A DNA stretch of 64,000 nt from Candidatus Bathyarchaeota archaeon (GCA_018396775.1 JAGTRF010000001.1:62001-126000); one strand, 5' to 3'. Numbered from the stretch's first letter, positions 1 to 9,962 are shown. Notes: generated from the letters alone by a model not told the origin. Made by a program: numbers and translations.

Positions 1-810
1 TATGGATATAAAGATGTAAAAGCGATAGATGTGATCGATGAAGTGGAAAGCGATGTAATAATTGAGTTAACTCCAACAAATATTAAAGATGGGCAGCCTG
101 GTTTAACTCATATAGAAGCAGCGCTTAAAAAAGCTGTTCATGTTATAACAGTTAATAAAGGTCCCTTAGCTTTAGCTTTACCAGCCTTAATGGATTTAGC
201 GAATTATAATAAAGTATTTTTAAAGTTTAGTGGAACCGTTGGAGGAGGAACGCCTGTGTTAGATTTAGCTAAAAAATGTTTAATCGGTGATAAAATTATT
301 TCAGTTAAAGGTGTATTAAATGGGACAACAAATTATATTCTTACAAAAATGCATAAAGAAGAGTTATCTATGGAGGAAGCTTTAAAAGAGGCTCAAAAAC
401 TTGGTTACGCTGAAGCAGACCCCTCTTATGATGTTGAAGGCATAGATTCTGCTTGTAAGCTTGTTATAATAGCAAATTGGATTATGAATAAAAGAATTTC
501 AATTAAAGATGTTAAAATAGAAGGAATTAGAAAAGTAACTTTAAAAGATGTAAATGAAGCTAAGAAAAGAGGAAGCTTCATTAAATTGATTGGAGAAATA
601 AATGAAGAAGCTTTTGTTAAACCTATGGAGATTTCAACTGCAAACCCGCTGTGTGTAAATGGAACTTTAAACGCGGTGTCATTTAATGCTGAAAACTCTG
701 GAGAAATCACTATTGTTGGGAAAGGAGCAGGAGGAAGAGAAACTGCAAGCGCAATAATTAGAGATTTAATAGATATTAAGTTAAATTTACTAAAGTTGTT
801 TGGGGGTTAA
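1..810 (+). CDS. hom: Homoserine dehydrogenase (5' partial)
   Basis: NAD(P)-dependent reduction of aspartate semialdehyde to homoserine, the branch point to threonine and methionine. The frame is open from base 1, so the start and the N-terminal Rossmann nucleotide-binding part lie outside the window; 269 residues are visible. Family signatures are clear: NKGPLALA, the GTVGGGTPVL segment, GVLNGTTNYIL in the substrate-binding region, and a GAGGRETASAIIRDL tail typical of the C-terminus. Aspartate kinase follows after 3 nt, so the two are very likely co-transcribed. The enzyme has no fused kinase domain and ends without an ACT domain. Confidence 0.95.
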   Translation, partial: YGYKDVKAIDVIDEVESDVIIELTPTNIKDGQPGLTHIEAALKKAVHVITVNKGPLALALPALMDLANYNKVFLKFSGTVGGGTPVLDLAKKCLIGDKIISVKGVLNGTTNYILTKMHKEELSMEEALKEAQKLGYAEADPSYDVEGIDSACKLVIIANWIMNKRISIKDVKIEGIRKVTLKDVNEAKKRGSFIKLIGEINEEAFVKPMEISTANPLCVNGTLNAVSFNAENSGEITIVGKGAGGRETASAIIRDLIDIKLNLLKLFGG

Positions 811-813
811 CTA

Positions 814-2223
814 ATGTTAATTGTAATGAAGTTTGGTGGAGCTTTAATTTCTAAGCCAGAGAAAATAAAGAAATCCATTGAAATAATTAAAAATTATGTT
901 AATAAAGGGGAAAAAATTATTGTGGTAGTTTCAGCTATTTCAAAAGTGACAGATGAATTAATTAAAGCTTCTAAAGATGCCTCTTTTTCAAATTGGGATT
1001 CACTAAAAAAAATTATTAATGCGTTAAAAAGCTTGCATTTAGATTTAGCTGAAAATACTATTCAAAACAAGAGGATTTTAAAAGAGTTAACTTTAGAGTT
1101 GGAGGGTTTAATTGAAGAGTTGAAAGAAACTTTATTTAGTGTAGCTAGGTTAAAAGAGTTAACTCCCCGCTCGAAAGATTTTATTTTATCTTTTGGAGAA
1201 AAGTTTTCTTGCGCCCTCTTTTGCGCAGCAGTTAAAGATGCAGGTTTAAAAGCTAAATGGATAACTGGAGGCGAAGCTGGAATAATTACGAATGAAGATT
1301 TTGGAAACGCTAAGCCATTATTAAATTTAAGCTCTCAAAAGTTAAAATGGAGTTTAACACCTTTAATTAATGAAAATATTATTCCAATAATAACTGGGTT
1401 TAATGGCTGCACTCCTGAAGGAGTAGTCACAACGCTTGGTAGAGGAGGATCAGATTATACAGCAACTATAATAGCTGCAGCTTTAAAAGCTGATGAAGTT
1501 ACGCTTTGGAAGGAGGTTGACGGATTAATGACTGCCGACCCTAAAATTGAACCTAAAGCAAAAACTATTCCTATAATATCTTATGCTGAGGCAAGTGAAG
1601 TAGCTTATTTTGGAGCTAAAATAATTCATCCTAGAGCTTTAAAACCTGTAATTGAAGCTGAAATACCTATTAGAATAAGAAACGCTTTTAATTCAGATAA
1701 CCCTGGAACATTAATAGTTAAAGAGCAAAAGGTTAAGCCTAAAGAAGTTGTTAAAGCAATTTCATTTATTAAAGAAGTGGGTTTAATAAATGTTTCTGGA
1801 AGCGAAATGGTTGGGACTCCTGGTGTAGCTGCTCAAGTATTTAAAATTTTAGGTGAACATGGAGTAAATATACTTATGATTTCTCAAGGCTCATCTGAAG
1901 TTAACATTTCTTTCGCTATTCCAAGAGAAAGCTTAAGCAAAGCTGTTAATTTGCTTGAGTTAAACTTGCTTGGTGGAGAGGTTGTAAAAGAGGTTTCATT
2001 TGAATCTGATATTTGTATAGTAGCGGTTGTTGGTGCTGGAATGAAAGGTACTCCTGGTGTAGCTGCTAGAGTTTTTAAAGCTGTAGCAGATAAGGGGATA
2101 AATGTTAGAATGATAGCTCAAGGGTCATCTGAGCTTAATATATCTTTTATTGTAAAGGAAACTGATGGACCTAAAGCTGTTAACGCTCTTCATGAAGAAT
2201 TTAAGCTTTATGAAGAAGGTTGA
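814..2223 (+). CDS. Aspartate kinase with two ACT domains
   Basis: Phosphorylates aspartate in the first step of the aspartate family pathway. The 469-residue protein opens with the kinase motif KFGGALIS. GRGGSDYTATIIAA and WKEVDGLMTADP follow in the amino-acid kinase domain (about residues 1-300). Two ACT repeats at the C-terminus each contain a GTPGVAA(Q/R)VFK segment, indicating allosteric control by an end product such as threonine or lysine. ATG 814 is used here; a second in-frame ATG at 826 would start directly at MKFGG, the usual family start. It lies 3 nt after hom and ends 2 nt before the convergent asparaginyl-tRNA synthetase gene. Confidence 0.95.
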   Translation: MLIVMKFGGALISKPEKIKKSIEIIKNYVNKGEKIIVVVSAISKVTDELIKASKDASFSNWDSLKKIINALKSLHLDLAENTIQNKRILKELTLELEGLIEELKETLFSVARLKELTPRSKDFILSFGEKFSCALFCAAVKDAGLKAKWITGGEAGIITNEDFGNAKPLLNLSSQKLKWSLTPLINENIIPIITGFNGCTPEGVVTTLGRGGSDYTATIIAAALKADEVTLWKEVDGLMTADPKIEPKAKTIPIISYAEASEVAYFGAKIIHPRALKPVIEAEIPIRIRNAFNSDNPGTLIVKEQKVKPKEVVKAISFIKEVGLINVSGSEMVGTPGVAAQVFKILGEHGVNILMISQGSSEVNISFAIPRESLSKAVNLLELNLLGGEVVKEVSFESDICIVAVVGAGMKGTPGVAARVFKAVADKGINVRMIAQGSSELNISFIVKETDGPKAVNALHEEFKLYEEG

Positions 2224-2224
2224 T

Positions 2225-3535
2225 TTATGGGTAAACTCTATTTATTAATCTTGGAAAAGCGATAGCATCTCTAATATGCGTTAACTTGCATATCCAAGCG
2301 AGTACTCTTTCAACCCCCATTCCAAACCCGGCATGTGGGATAGAGCCGAATTTTCTTAAATCAAGATACCATTCATAATCTTTAGGATTTAACCCATTTT
2401 CTTTTATTCTTTCAAGAAGCTCATTATAATCTTCTATTCTTACGCCGCCACCAGTAATTTCACCATAACCTTCAGGAGCAAGCAAATCAACAGATAAAGT
2501 AACTTCATGTCTTTTTGGATCTAACTTATGATAAAAAGCTTTAGCAGTTTTTGGAAAATGCGTTATAAAGAATGGTGTATTAAATTTAACAGTTAACTTT
2601 CTTTCCTGCTCATGTCCAAAGTCATCTCCCCACTTAAAAGTTACCCCATCTTTTTTAAGAATTTCTACAGCTTCATCATAGGTTATTTTAGGGAATGGGA
2701 AAGCAATATTTGCTAATTCATTAGAATCTCTTCCTAAAAGCTTTAATTCATAGCTTCTTTCTTCAGCTATTCTTTTGCAAATAAAGCTAAGCAATTCTTC
2801 CTGAGTCTTCATTAATTCATTTAAGTCGCACCAAGGTATTTCAGCTTCTAAATGCCAATATTCAGTTAAGTGCCTTCTTGTTCTAGATTTTTCAGCTCTA
2901 AAGGATGGTGCTATAGTATAGATTTTCCCTAGGCTTGCAATCGCAGCTTCCGCATAAAGCTGCCAACTTTGAGTTAAATAAGCTTTTTGATCAAAGTATT
3001 TAACTTCAAAAAGAGTAGCGCCTCCCTCGCAAGCAGCAGTTATTAATATAGGCATATGAGCATTAGTGTACCCATTGTTTTTAAACCATTCAATAGCCGC
3101 GTTTATTAAGGAATCTCTAACCTTAAGAATAGCCTGCATTTTTTCGCTTCTAATCCATAAATGACGATTATCAAGAAGAAACTCAGGTCTATGATATTTT
3201 TTAGCTATTGGGTAATCTTCTTCAGCAGTATGAAAAACTCTAATATTCTCCACAATTATTTCAAATCCTTTAGGAGCTCTAGAGTCAGCTTTAACAACTC
3301 CATCAATAATCACTGTAGATTCGATAGGAAGCTTCTCTATTGTTTTAAAAAGCTCGTCGTTTACAACGTCTTTTTTTAAAGTGCATTGAATAACACCCCC
3401 TCCATCTCTAACTAATAAAAATTGAACACCACCGCTTGAACGTTTATTATGAAGCCAACCTCTAATCTGAATTTTTTTTCCAGTGAAGGCGCCTTTAAAA
3501 ATCTTTGAGGAATCAATAAACTCTTCATTAAACAT
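2225..3535 (-). CDS. asnS: Asparaginyl-tRNA synthetase (class IIb)
   Basis: Charges tRNA-Asn. The 436-residue protein has an N-terminal OB-fold anticodon-binding domain (about 20-105) and a class II catalytic core. Motif 2 is FRAEKSRTRRHLTEYWHLE; motif 3 is HAGFGMGVERVLAW followed by IRDAIAFPR. The HAGFG form and the YLDLRKFGSIPHAG stretch favour AsnRS over archaeal AspRS, which normally has HGGWGLG there. Length is normal. A direct AsnRS suggests this organism need not rely only on the GatCAB amidotransferase route for Asn-tRNA. The gene is convergent with aspartate kinase. Confidence 0.9.
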   Translation of the reverse strand: MFNEEFIDSSKIFKGAFTGKKIQIRGWLHNKRSSGGVQFLLVRDGGGVIQCTLKKDVVNDELFKTIEKLPIESTVIIDGVVKADSRAPKGFEIIVENIRVFHTAEEDYPIAKKYHRPEFLLDNRHLWIRSEKMQAILKVRDSLINAAIEWFKNNGYTNAHMPILITAACEGGATLFEVKYFDQKAYLTQSWQLYAEAAIASLGKIYTIAPSFRAEKSRTRRHLTEYWHLEAEIPWCDLNELMKTQEELLSFICKRIAEERSYELKLLGRDSNELANIAFPFPKITYDEAVEILKKDGVTFKWGDDFGHEQERKLTVKFNTPFFITHFPKTAKAFYHKLDPKRHEVTLSVDLLAPEGYGEITGGGVRIEDYNELLERIKENGLNPKDYEWYLDLRKFGSIPHAGFGMGVERVLAWICKLTHIRDAIAFPRLINRVYP

Positions 3536-3686
3536 TTTGGTTTTACCTCAATTAAAGCTTTAACGCATCTTTTTCAACTTATTCATTCAATCTTAAATTT
3601 ATTCAACTTCACTTTTTGATTTTCACGTTAAACAGAAATAAATATTTCCTCAATATAAGAATCTATTAAATGATTTAATAAGTTGC

Positions 3687-4256
3687 GTGAAAAAAATGGA
3701 GGAGCAGGATTTAGTAAAGAAGCTTGCTAAGCTAAAAGCTTTTCTAGAGAAAAAGATTAATGAGTTAAATGAAGAAATTAACAATTTGAAGGAACTTATG
3801 GAAATAATCGATGGGTATTTAGCTGAAAAAAGCTTTAGAAAAATTGAAGCGCCCAAACTCATTGAGGAAGCTGCAGCTCCCCCTCAAGTTGTTTCTCAAA
3901 AAGGTACTCCAATAAAAACTGTGGATGGGGTGCATTTAGGGGATTTAATAGTTGAAGAGAAGAATTTGATATTAAATTTAGATCCATATATAAAATTTGA
4001 TGTTAACTCTCCACCATTGAAAGCTTTCTTAATAGCTAAAGTTCTCGAGCCGATGAGTAGAAAAGATGAGGAAGCTGTTAAATCTGGAAAAATAAACGAG
4101 AGAGATGCGTTTTCCTATAATATAGAAGAGGAAGAGGGATTTGTTAAACGCGTTTTAATAAAAAATTTCGGCGATGAAAAAAGGTTAAATGAATTAACAA
4201 ATGCTATTCGATGGACTTTAAGAAGAATGTATGAGAGAAGCTATAAAGGAGTTTAA
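3687..4256 (+). CDS. Conserved-looking protein, N-terminal coiled coil
   Basis: Function not recognised. 189 residues. Residues 5-45 are strongly heptad-like (KKINELNEEINNLKELMEII), predicting a coiled coil. A Pro/Ala linker at about 55-65 leads to a compact mixed domain (about 68-185) ending in a basic helix, RWTLRRMYERSY. No signal peptide or membrane segment, so cytoplasmic. The start is GTG 3687 or ATG 3696; no ribosome binding site is visible, consistent with a leaderless message. It stands alone, divergent from asnS. Confidence 0.75.
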   Translation: MKKMEEQDLVKKLAKLKAFLEKKINELNEEINNLKELMEIIDGYLAEKSFRKIEAPKLIEEAAAPPQVVSQKGTPIKTVDGVHLGDLIVEEKNLILNLDPYIKFDVNSPPLKAFLIAKVLEPMSRKDEEAVKSGKINERDAFSYNIEEEEGFVKRVLIKNFGDEKRLNELTNAIRWTLRRMYERSYKGV

Positions 4257-4546
4257 GTTTTCCTTTTGATTAAAGTTTAAAACCTTCAAGTCTTTCTTTT
4301 TTTACTAAAAGCGTAGCTTACCTTATTGGTTTTCAACATTCATTAAGGCTTCACACTTTCAGATGCGTATGATAATTATTTTGTTACAGTTTTACTTTTG
4401 CATTCATCGATATGAAAATCAAGTTTTACAAGCGTTAAAAGTTTGCTTCATTTAAAAGTGTTTAAATATTGTTTATTCAGAGTTTATAGAGGAAATCAAT
4501 TTTAACTATTTTATTAGGTTATAAGCGCTAAATTCAGGTAAAACTC

Positions 4547-5167
4547 TTATTTTTTCAAGCTTTTTTTAACGATTCTTCCTTTAGGAGTTTCCTCAGCAAA
4601 AATTACCGCTTGAAATTTGCTTATTTCAACATTTCTTTTATTTAACCATGCGTCTGGAGGTAAACCGGCTTTTAAGCAGCAATTGCTTAGAAACTCTTCC
4701 GCATCCATATTCCATTCTACAGCCACTTGAGGAAGAAGCAAGCCTTTAAAAAAATCTTTTTCCACAATTAATCCATCTTCCCCAATAATGATTTTTTTAG
4801 GATAATCTAATGGATTTTCAACTTCAATAAGCTGAGGTGGAGTTAAAATGCTAACCTCAATTATTATGTTTGATTCAAACTCATCTAATGTTACAGGTTT
4901 AAATCTCGGGTCGCCAGTAGCCGCTTCAATAGCAGACTCAATTGTTGCTTCAACTAAAGGCTTAACTGGCAGAGGGTAACCTATACAGCCTCTAAGCTCA
5001 TGGGTATGAAGCTTCGTTAATGTAACAAATACACCATATTTCTGCTTTATTTTTTCAGGGGCATCCTTCATAAAAGAGATCTTTCTTTTATATTTAAGCC
5101 AAGTTTTAATAGCTTCTCTTGCAACTTTAACGAGAAATTCTCCCTCTTCTAAAGAGAATTCAAACAT
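4547..5167 (-). CDS. AMMECR1-domain protein
   Basis: 206 residues spanning a whole AMMECR1 domain, with the hallmark LRGCIGYP segment at about residues 58-65. This family is conserved across archaea and eukaryotes. Its biochemical role is unsettled, and an RNA- or metal-related enzymatic activity has been suggested. The conserved Cys in RGCIG is present. It is the last gene of a compact minus-strand run (NFACT, CBS, pyrC, Mut7-C, AMMECR1), 19 nt after the Mut7-C gene. The C-terminus is Lys-rich. Confidence 0.9.
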   Translation of the reverse strand: MFEFSLEEGEFLVKVAREAIKTWLKYKRKISFMKDAPEKIKQKYGVFVTLTKLHTHELRGCIGYPLPVKPLVEATIESAIEAATGDPRFKPVTLDEFESNIIIEVSILTPPQLIEVENPLDYPKKIIIGEDGLIVEKDFFKGLLLPQVAVEWNMDAEEFLSNCCLKAGLPPDAWLNKRNVEISKFQAVIFAEETPKGRIVKKSLKK

Positions 5168-5186
5168 AAAATCAACTCCAATTTAT

Positions 5187-5684
5187 TTATCTTATTTTCC
5201 TTTCTTTAGCATTTATAGTTAATTTTTTAGCTTGAAGCAAAACTTCATTTATTTTTTTCCAATGGCTTCCCTGCCAATAAATCTTCCTGCAGTTTTGATT
5301 GCTGCAAATAAAAAATTCACTATAAAATTTAAATGTTTGAGTTGGAATCATCTCTTTAATAAGCATTTTATCAATTTTTGTTAAGGTGGAACCGCATAAA
5401 GGACACCTTGCAGATTCAGCGTTAACCTCAATTTTTAAGTTAAACTTTTTAGCAATCTCAGCTATTCTTTCAACTTCATTTTTGCCTTTAACAAGATAGG
5501 TTTCCACACCTTTAGCTGTAGCCTCCCTATATAAAGCTATGTCTGAAGTTAATAATATTCGATTTTCTTTAATTGCCTCAGTTATTAATGTTTTATCAGG
5601 GAAAATTGAATATTTAACATCGTAACCCATTAATCTTAACCATTTAGCAAGCTTTCCAAGCATACCATCAACTAGAAACTTCAT
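5187..5684 (-). CDS. Mut7-C family RNase/zinc-ribbon protein
   Basis: 165 residues. The N-terminal half is a PIN-like Mut7-C domain: it begins MKFLVDGMLGKLAKWLRL, has an Asp in LTSD, and a conserved pattern around RILLTSDIALY. The C-terminal half holds a zinc ribbon with CPLCG and CSNQNCRKIYWQGSHW. The family is predicted to act on RNA, with nuclease activity inferred from the PIN fold. Its start codon directly abuts the dihydroorotase stop codon, so the two genes are probably translationally coupled. Confidence 0.88.
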   Translation of the reverse strand: MKFLVDGMLGKLAKWLRLMGYDVKYSIFPDKTLITEAIKENRILLTSDIALYREATAKGVETYLVKGKNEVERIAEIAKKFNLKIEVNAESARCPLCGSTLTKIDKMLIKEMIPTQTFKFYSEFFICSNQNCRKIYWQGSHWKKINEVLLQAKKLTINAKERKIR

Positions 5685-7007
5685 TTAAACCTCACCTAGT
5701 ATAAACCCGCTTCCTTTTCCAGCAACTATTTCTCCATCATTCATAATTAATCTTCCAGAAACAATTGTTTTAACAGGTTTACCTACGCATTTAAAACCGT
5801 TGAAAGGAGAGTATTTAGCTTTAGAAAAAAATTTTTCACTTTCAATTTTAAACCGCTTCTTTAAGCTTATCAATGTTATATCCGCATCAAAACCTTCTTT
5901 TAATTCTCCCTTAAATTTAAGGTTGAAGATTTTTGATGGATTATAGGCTAAAAGCTTTACAATTTTCTTTAATGAAATCTCTCCTTGATTCACCTTAGTT
6001 AATAAAAGTGGTAAGGTTGTTTCTAAACCTGGAATGCCGGGGGGAATTTCCCAAAAATTTTCTTTAACTTTTTCTTTATATGCATGCGGTGCATGATCGC
6101 TTCCTATAACATCAACAAAGCCTTTAATTGTTTTATTCCATAAATCTTTTACTTCATGCTTGCTTCTTAAAGGCGGTAAAGTTAAAGCGATTCCCTTTAA
6201 TTTCAAAAGTTTTTCTTTAGTTAAGAAAAGGTGATGGGGAGAAACTTCAACAAAAAAATTGTTTCTTTTTATTTCTTTAAGACTTTTTAAAGTGGTTACA
6301 TGACAAAAATAAGCTTTAACTTTAAAATCTTTTTTAATCAAGCTTAAAGCTTTCTTTACTCCAGAAAACTCTATTTCTTTAGAGTGTGCTTTAAGAAAGC
6401 TGGGTAAATCTTTTTTTCCTTTATTTAAAAGGAGGTTTTTTATTTTATTTATTTTCTCGCCGTCTTCTCCATGAATGGTTAAAGGAATGTTTAAAAAAGC
6501 GCATTTTTTTATAGTTTCTTTTATTAAACTGTTTTTTAAATCTTCATTTTTAAAAGAATTAAAGTAAAGCTTAAAGGATTTCACGCCTAGCTTTACCATT
6601 TCATTTATTTCAAAGGGGTTCTTTGGTGGTAAAGCGTGAAAACCAACATTTACAATTATTTTGCTTTTTGCCCTCTTCATCTTCTCCTTTAACCTTTCAA
6701 TAGAATTTGTTGGGGGAATAGTATTTGGCATATCTAAAACTGTTGTGAATCCGCCAGCTGCTGCAGCGCATGTGCCGCTATAAAAATCTTCTTTATAAAA
6801 TAAATTCATATCTCTTAAGTGCACATGAGAATCTATAAGCCCTGGCAAAGCTATTAATCCTTTAGCATTAATATTTTCATCCGCCTTCGGTAAACTAGCT
6901 TTTTTTCCAATTTTCTTTATTTTACCAAAGCTTATGTGAATTCCGCCTTCAATAAACGCTTCATTTAATAGAATTTTAGCATTTAAAATATTAATAGTTT
7001 TGCTCAA
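5685..7007 (-). CDS. pyrC: Dihydroorotase
   Basis: Cyclises carbamoyl-aspartate to dihydroorotate in pyrimidine synthesis. The 440-residue amidohydrolase has the metal site HVHLRD, a likely carboxylated Lys in SFKLYFNS, His in TIHGED, His in CHVTTL and Asp in GSDHAPH. This matches class I dihydroorotases rather than allantoinase, and CTP synthase later in the window belongs to the same pathway. It starts 3 nt after the CBS gene and abuts the Mut7-C gene, inside one probable operon. Confidence 0.92.
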   Translation of the reverse strand: MSKTINILNAKILLNEAFIEGGIHISFGKIKKIGKKASLPKADENINAKGLIALPGLIDSHVHLRDMNLFYKEDFYSGTCAAAAGGFTTVLDMPNTIPPTNSIERLKEKMKRAKSKIIVNVGFHALPPKNPFEINEMVKLGVKSFKLYFNSFKNEDLKNSLIKETIKKCAFLNIPLTIHGEDGEKINKIKNLLLNKGKKDLPSFLKAHSKEIEFSGVKKALSLIKKDFKVKAYFCHVTTLKSLKEIKRNNFFVEVSPHHLFLTKEKLLKLKGIALTLPPLRSKHEVKDLWNKTIKGFVDVIGSDHAPHAYKEKVKENFWEIPPGIPGLETTLPLLLTKVNQGEISLKKIVKLLAYNPSKIFNLKFKGELKEGFDADITLISLKKRFKIESEKFFSKAKYSPFNGFKCVGKPVKTIVSGRLIMNDGEIVAGKGSGFILGEV

Positions 7008-7010
7008 TTT

Positions 7011-7571
7011 TTACTCCTGCTTGCTTAACTCACTTAAGCAATATTCGCATAAAAATTTTCCTTCATAAAACTTTAAGTTTTCAGACCAGTTGCTGCATAT
7101 GTCGCAATTCCCCATTAATGGTTCCTCGCTTTTAACGTGAAAAACTTTACTTTTTTCCATAATCACATCTATAAGAATATGAGTTATCTCAAGAATATCT
7201 TTACTAGAAATCACTCCAACAAGTTTTCCTTCAGACATAACTGGAAAACGTTTTATACCTAATTTCTTCATTTTTTTAGCAACTTCAATTAACTCTTCCT
7301 CTTTATTAACTGTGAATAAAGGTTTACTCATTACTTCTAAAGCTTTAACTTGATTTGGAAGAATGTTTTTAGAAATTATGTTTTTAACTAAATCACTTTC
7401 AGTAATTATGCCTACAGGATTCCCTAAATCATCAATTACGATAACGCTTCCAACATTTTCTTTAACCATTAAAGAACCAACTTTATCTATAGGGGTGTTC
7501 ATGCTCACTTTAATAGCAGGCATAGACATAACATCTTTAACTTTAACTTCTATCTTCTTTTTTTCAATCAT
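7011..7571 (-). CDS. Tandem CBS-domain protein with C-terminal zinc ribbon
   Basis: 186 residues: two CBS domains (about 10-65 and 75-130), which usually form a Bateman module binding adenosine nucleotides, followed by a short Cys cluster (CDICSNW and CEYC) that should bind zinc. Soluble and regulatory in character; target unknown. It starts on ATG after the NFACT gene (21 nt gap) and runs into pyrC (3 nt gap). The operon position suggests a sensor connected with nucleotide status, but that is inference. Confidence 0.85.
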   Translation of the reverse strand: MIEKKKIEVKVKDVMSMPAIKVSMNTPIDKVGSLMVKENVGSVIVIDDLGNPVGIITESDLVKNIISKNILPNQVKALEVMSKPLFTVNKEEELIEVAKKMKKLGIKRFPVMSEGKLVGVISSKDILEITHILIDVIMEKSKVFHVKSEEPLMGNCDICSNWSENLKFYEGKFLCEYCLSELSKQE

Positions 7572-7592
7572 TTTTTACGTCTTCTTCACGCT

Positions 7593-9563
7593 TTAATCTA
7601 TAATTTTTCCTTTACCACCTGGTATCAAATTTTGAATATCAACTAGATTTAAGGATTTAATTCTATCCTTAATTTTTTCTGGAGCTTTCTCAAAAAGCTT
7701 TTGAATCACTTGCTTCGCCAATTCTTTAGATTTAAATTCTCCAGGAGCTATTTCAACAAATGCTAAAGCATTCCTATTAATCGCTGATGAAGGCCCGCAA
7801 ATAATTTTCAATTCTTCATCTTCTTTAATAACGCCTATAGAAAGCTTAAGCTCAACTCCTCTAATGTAATTTCTAGAGCCGTAAATCATAAACATCCCTT
7901 TTTCAATGTACTGACCTGAAGGAGGTTTTTTGCTTATTTGATTGGGTTTTACCCAATAAACATCTACAGCTCCTAACCCTAAACTCCATGCTTTACTATA
8001 GGAAGCAGCTGCAACTGCAGCTTCTTTAATAGTGGCTTCACTAGGGGTTTTTCCTTCGCATTTTATAACAGCGAAAGGCGCGCCATGAAACTCTGGATGC
8101 AAAACTAAATCTTCACCGCATGTATAATGTTTAATTAAAATTTCGTTTGTGCTTGAATCTTTACCGATTACAACTAAAAAGTTTTCTGAGGATTTAAACC
8201 ATCTAAATTTTTCAAACCATTTTTTCTCTTTTCTCTTCTTTAACTCAAAAGGTTTTATTAATGAAGGTATTTTTTTATGAAGCGAATCGATTTCAATCTT
8301 TGTTTTTTCAATTAAGCTTTTAACATGCATTAATTTTTTCTCATATTCTTTAGCTTTCTCAAAGTTTTTTGAAGCTTCATCAAAAGGGTTAATTTTTAAA
8401 TCTACAGAAAATACTTCTCCATTAAAATTTAAAATTGCAATTAAATTTTTTAAATTTAAACCTTCAATATAATCTTTAATTAATGGAAATGTGGCTTTCA
8501 CAGTTGTTAATATTTCATTTTCATTTTTTAATCTTCTCTCTTTTAAAATTAACTCTTTAATTTGCTTTAATTCATTTGCACATTTATAAATTATTTCAGC
8601 TTTTTTTCTCGTCTTTTTTAATTGATCATTTAATTTAATAATTCTTCTTTCATGTTTAACTAAAAGGTTTTTAAGTGTTTGCAGCTTTTTCTCTAACGCA
8701 ATTTTCTGTTTAAATTCAGCTTCTTCAACAGTTATTTTAGAGAAATATTCATCTGCAGCTTCATTAAAGCCTTCTTTAAACTCTTCTTCAAAATTTGAGT
8801 AAATCTTTAATTGAAATGGTGTAACATCAACATAGTCGCCGCTAGTATTTTTCACGATGCAAGGTTTAAGGTTAGAATTTAAATTTTTAACTTCATAAAC
8901 TATTTTTTTCAATTCTTCATCTGAAAGCTCGCCTATCTTAATGTTTTCGTTTAATTCAACTCTAGCTAAAATCTCTTTTACATATTGTATTCCAACAGCT
9001 AATGTTTTTAACAAAGCATCTTTTAAGGATTCAGTTTTAAAAGCTTTTAAAGCGTTTAACTCTAAATTACATGGGTGAATGCCTGTAGATGGCGCATGCT
9101 TAAAAAGTGATCCAGGAGATATAACTCTATCTTTCATTTTAGCGTAATAAAGAGCTAAAAGAACTTTATTATCTTCGCTTGTTAAAATTAAGTTTCCCCT
9201 TTTAAAAAGCTCTGCGATTAAAAATTTTCTTTCATCTTGAGTTTTTAACTTTAAAATGATAACTCTTTCAAATTCATGCTGAGTTATATCTTCAATAGTG
9301 CTTCCTTTAATATGGTTTCTCAATTGTTTACAGAAGGTGGTAGGCTCCTTTGGTATATTTAAATCAAAGCTTGTAAGGTGGATTCTTTTTTCAATTTCAA
9401 TAATCAAATTTGCTTGATTTGGTTTTAATTTAAACAAGAATGTTTTCTCGTTTAATTGATAAACGTTATCTATTTTCTTTTTTATGATTTTCTCTCTTAA
9501 TTCTTTTACTATCGCTGAAATATCGTAACTTGTCATAGCTTTCTTTTTTTCTAATATAAACAA
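7593..9563 (-). CDS. NFACT-family protein (Rqc2/NEMF homologue)
   Basis: 656 residues with the NFACT layout: N-terminal NFACT-N with the FCKQLRNHIKGS region (about 85-100), a long helical coiled coil (about 285-440), and a C-terminal NFACT-R domain (about 450-560) with KWFEKFRWF and HPEFHGAP. Eukaryotic Rqc2 and bacterial RqcH bind stalled 60S/50S subunits and recruit tRNA for C-terminal tailing, so a role in ribosome rescue is the family expectation. It heads a five-gene minus-strand operon. The start is taken at 9563; the methionine at residue 10 (MTSYDISAI) better matches usual family N-termini and may be the true start. Confidence 0.92.
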   Translation of the reverse strand: MFILEKKKAMTSYDISAIVKELREKIIKKKIDNVYQLNEKTFLFKLKPNQANLIIEIEKRIHLTSFDLNIPKEPTTFCKQLRNHIKGSTIEDITQHEFERVIILKLKTQDERKFLIAELFKRGNLILTSEDNKVLLALYYAKMKDRVISPGSLFKHAPSTGIHPCNLELNALKAFKTESLKDALLKTLAVGIQYVKEILARVELNENIKIGELSDEELKKIVYEVKNLNSNLKPCIVKNTSGDYVDVTPFQLKIYSNFEEEFKEGFNEAADEYFSKITVEEAEFKQKIALEKKLQTLKNLLVKHERRIIKLNDQLKKTRKKAEIIYKCANELKQIKELILKERRLKNENEILTTVKATFPLIKDYIEGLNLKNLIAILNFNGEVFSVDLKINPFDEASKNFEKAKEYEKKLMHVKSLIEKTKIEIDSLHKKIPSLIKPFELKKRKEKKWFEKFRWFKSSENFLVVIGKDSSTNEILIKHYTCGEDLVLHPEFHGAPFAVIKCEGKTPSEATIKEAAVAAASYSKAWSLGLGAVDVYWVKPNQISKKPPSGQYIEKGMFMIYGSRNYIRGVELKLSIGVIKEDEELKIICGPSSAINRNALAFVEIAPGEFKSKELAKQVIQKLFEKAPEKIKDRIKSLNLVDIQNLIPGGKGKIID

Positions 9564-9620
9564 AAACCTTCACCAAAATATCGTAAAGCTTTAATTTAAT
9601 TAATATAAATTTATAAAGTT

Positions 9621-9962
9621 GTGAAATGCTTAGAAAAAGGTTGCGAGGGATTAAACTTGAAAGAGAGAAAGAAACCTGTTAGCGTTAAACGCTTTAAACC
9701 AACCACTATAGTGTATTGGTTTAGGTTTGGTTTAGCGATATTCGCTGGAATTTTATGTTATTTTCTTCAAATTAAAGGTTCAATTGGATTGGTTTTAATG
9801 GCGATTATTTATGTAATTTCATATGGAATAGTTAGAGGCGTTCTCCGCTTTAGCGAGGGGGATCTTAAAGGTAAATATAAAGGAACAATTTTAGGGTTGG
9901 GCACATATGTTTTTGTTTGGGCTTTAACTTGGATACTGCTTTACACTCTAAAGCCTTATTAA
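9621..9962 (+). CDS. Small three-helix membrane protein, EMC6-like candidate
   Basis: About 113 residues with a basic N-terminus and three predicted membrane helices (about 32-50, 55-75, 88-110). Size and helix layout resemble the small archaeal homologues of EMC6, a subunit of the ER membrane insertase complex, but this is a resemblance by eye only. GTG 9621 gives the longest frame. TTG 9657, preceded by GAGGG at a proper distance, may be the real start and would remove a Cys-containing N-terminal stub. Its 3' end overlaps the convergent 111-residue gene by 4 nt. Confidence 0.65.
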   Translation: MKCLEKGCEGLNLKERKKPVSVKRFKPTTIVYWFRFGLAIFAGILCYFLQIKGSIGLVLMAIIYVISYGIVRGVLRFSEGDLKGKYKGTILGLGTYVFVWALTWILLYTLKPY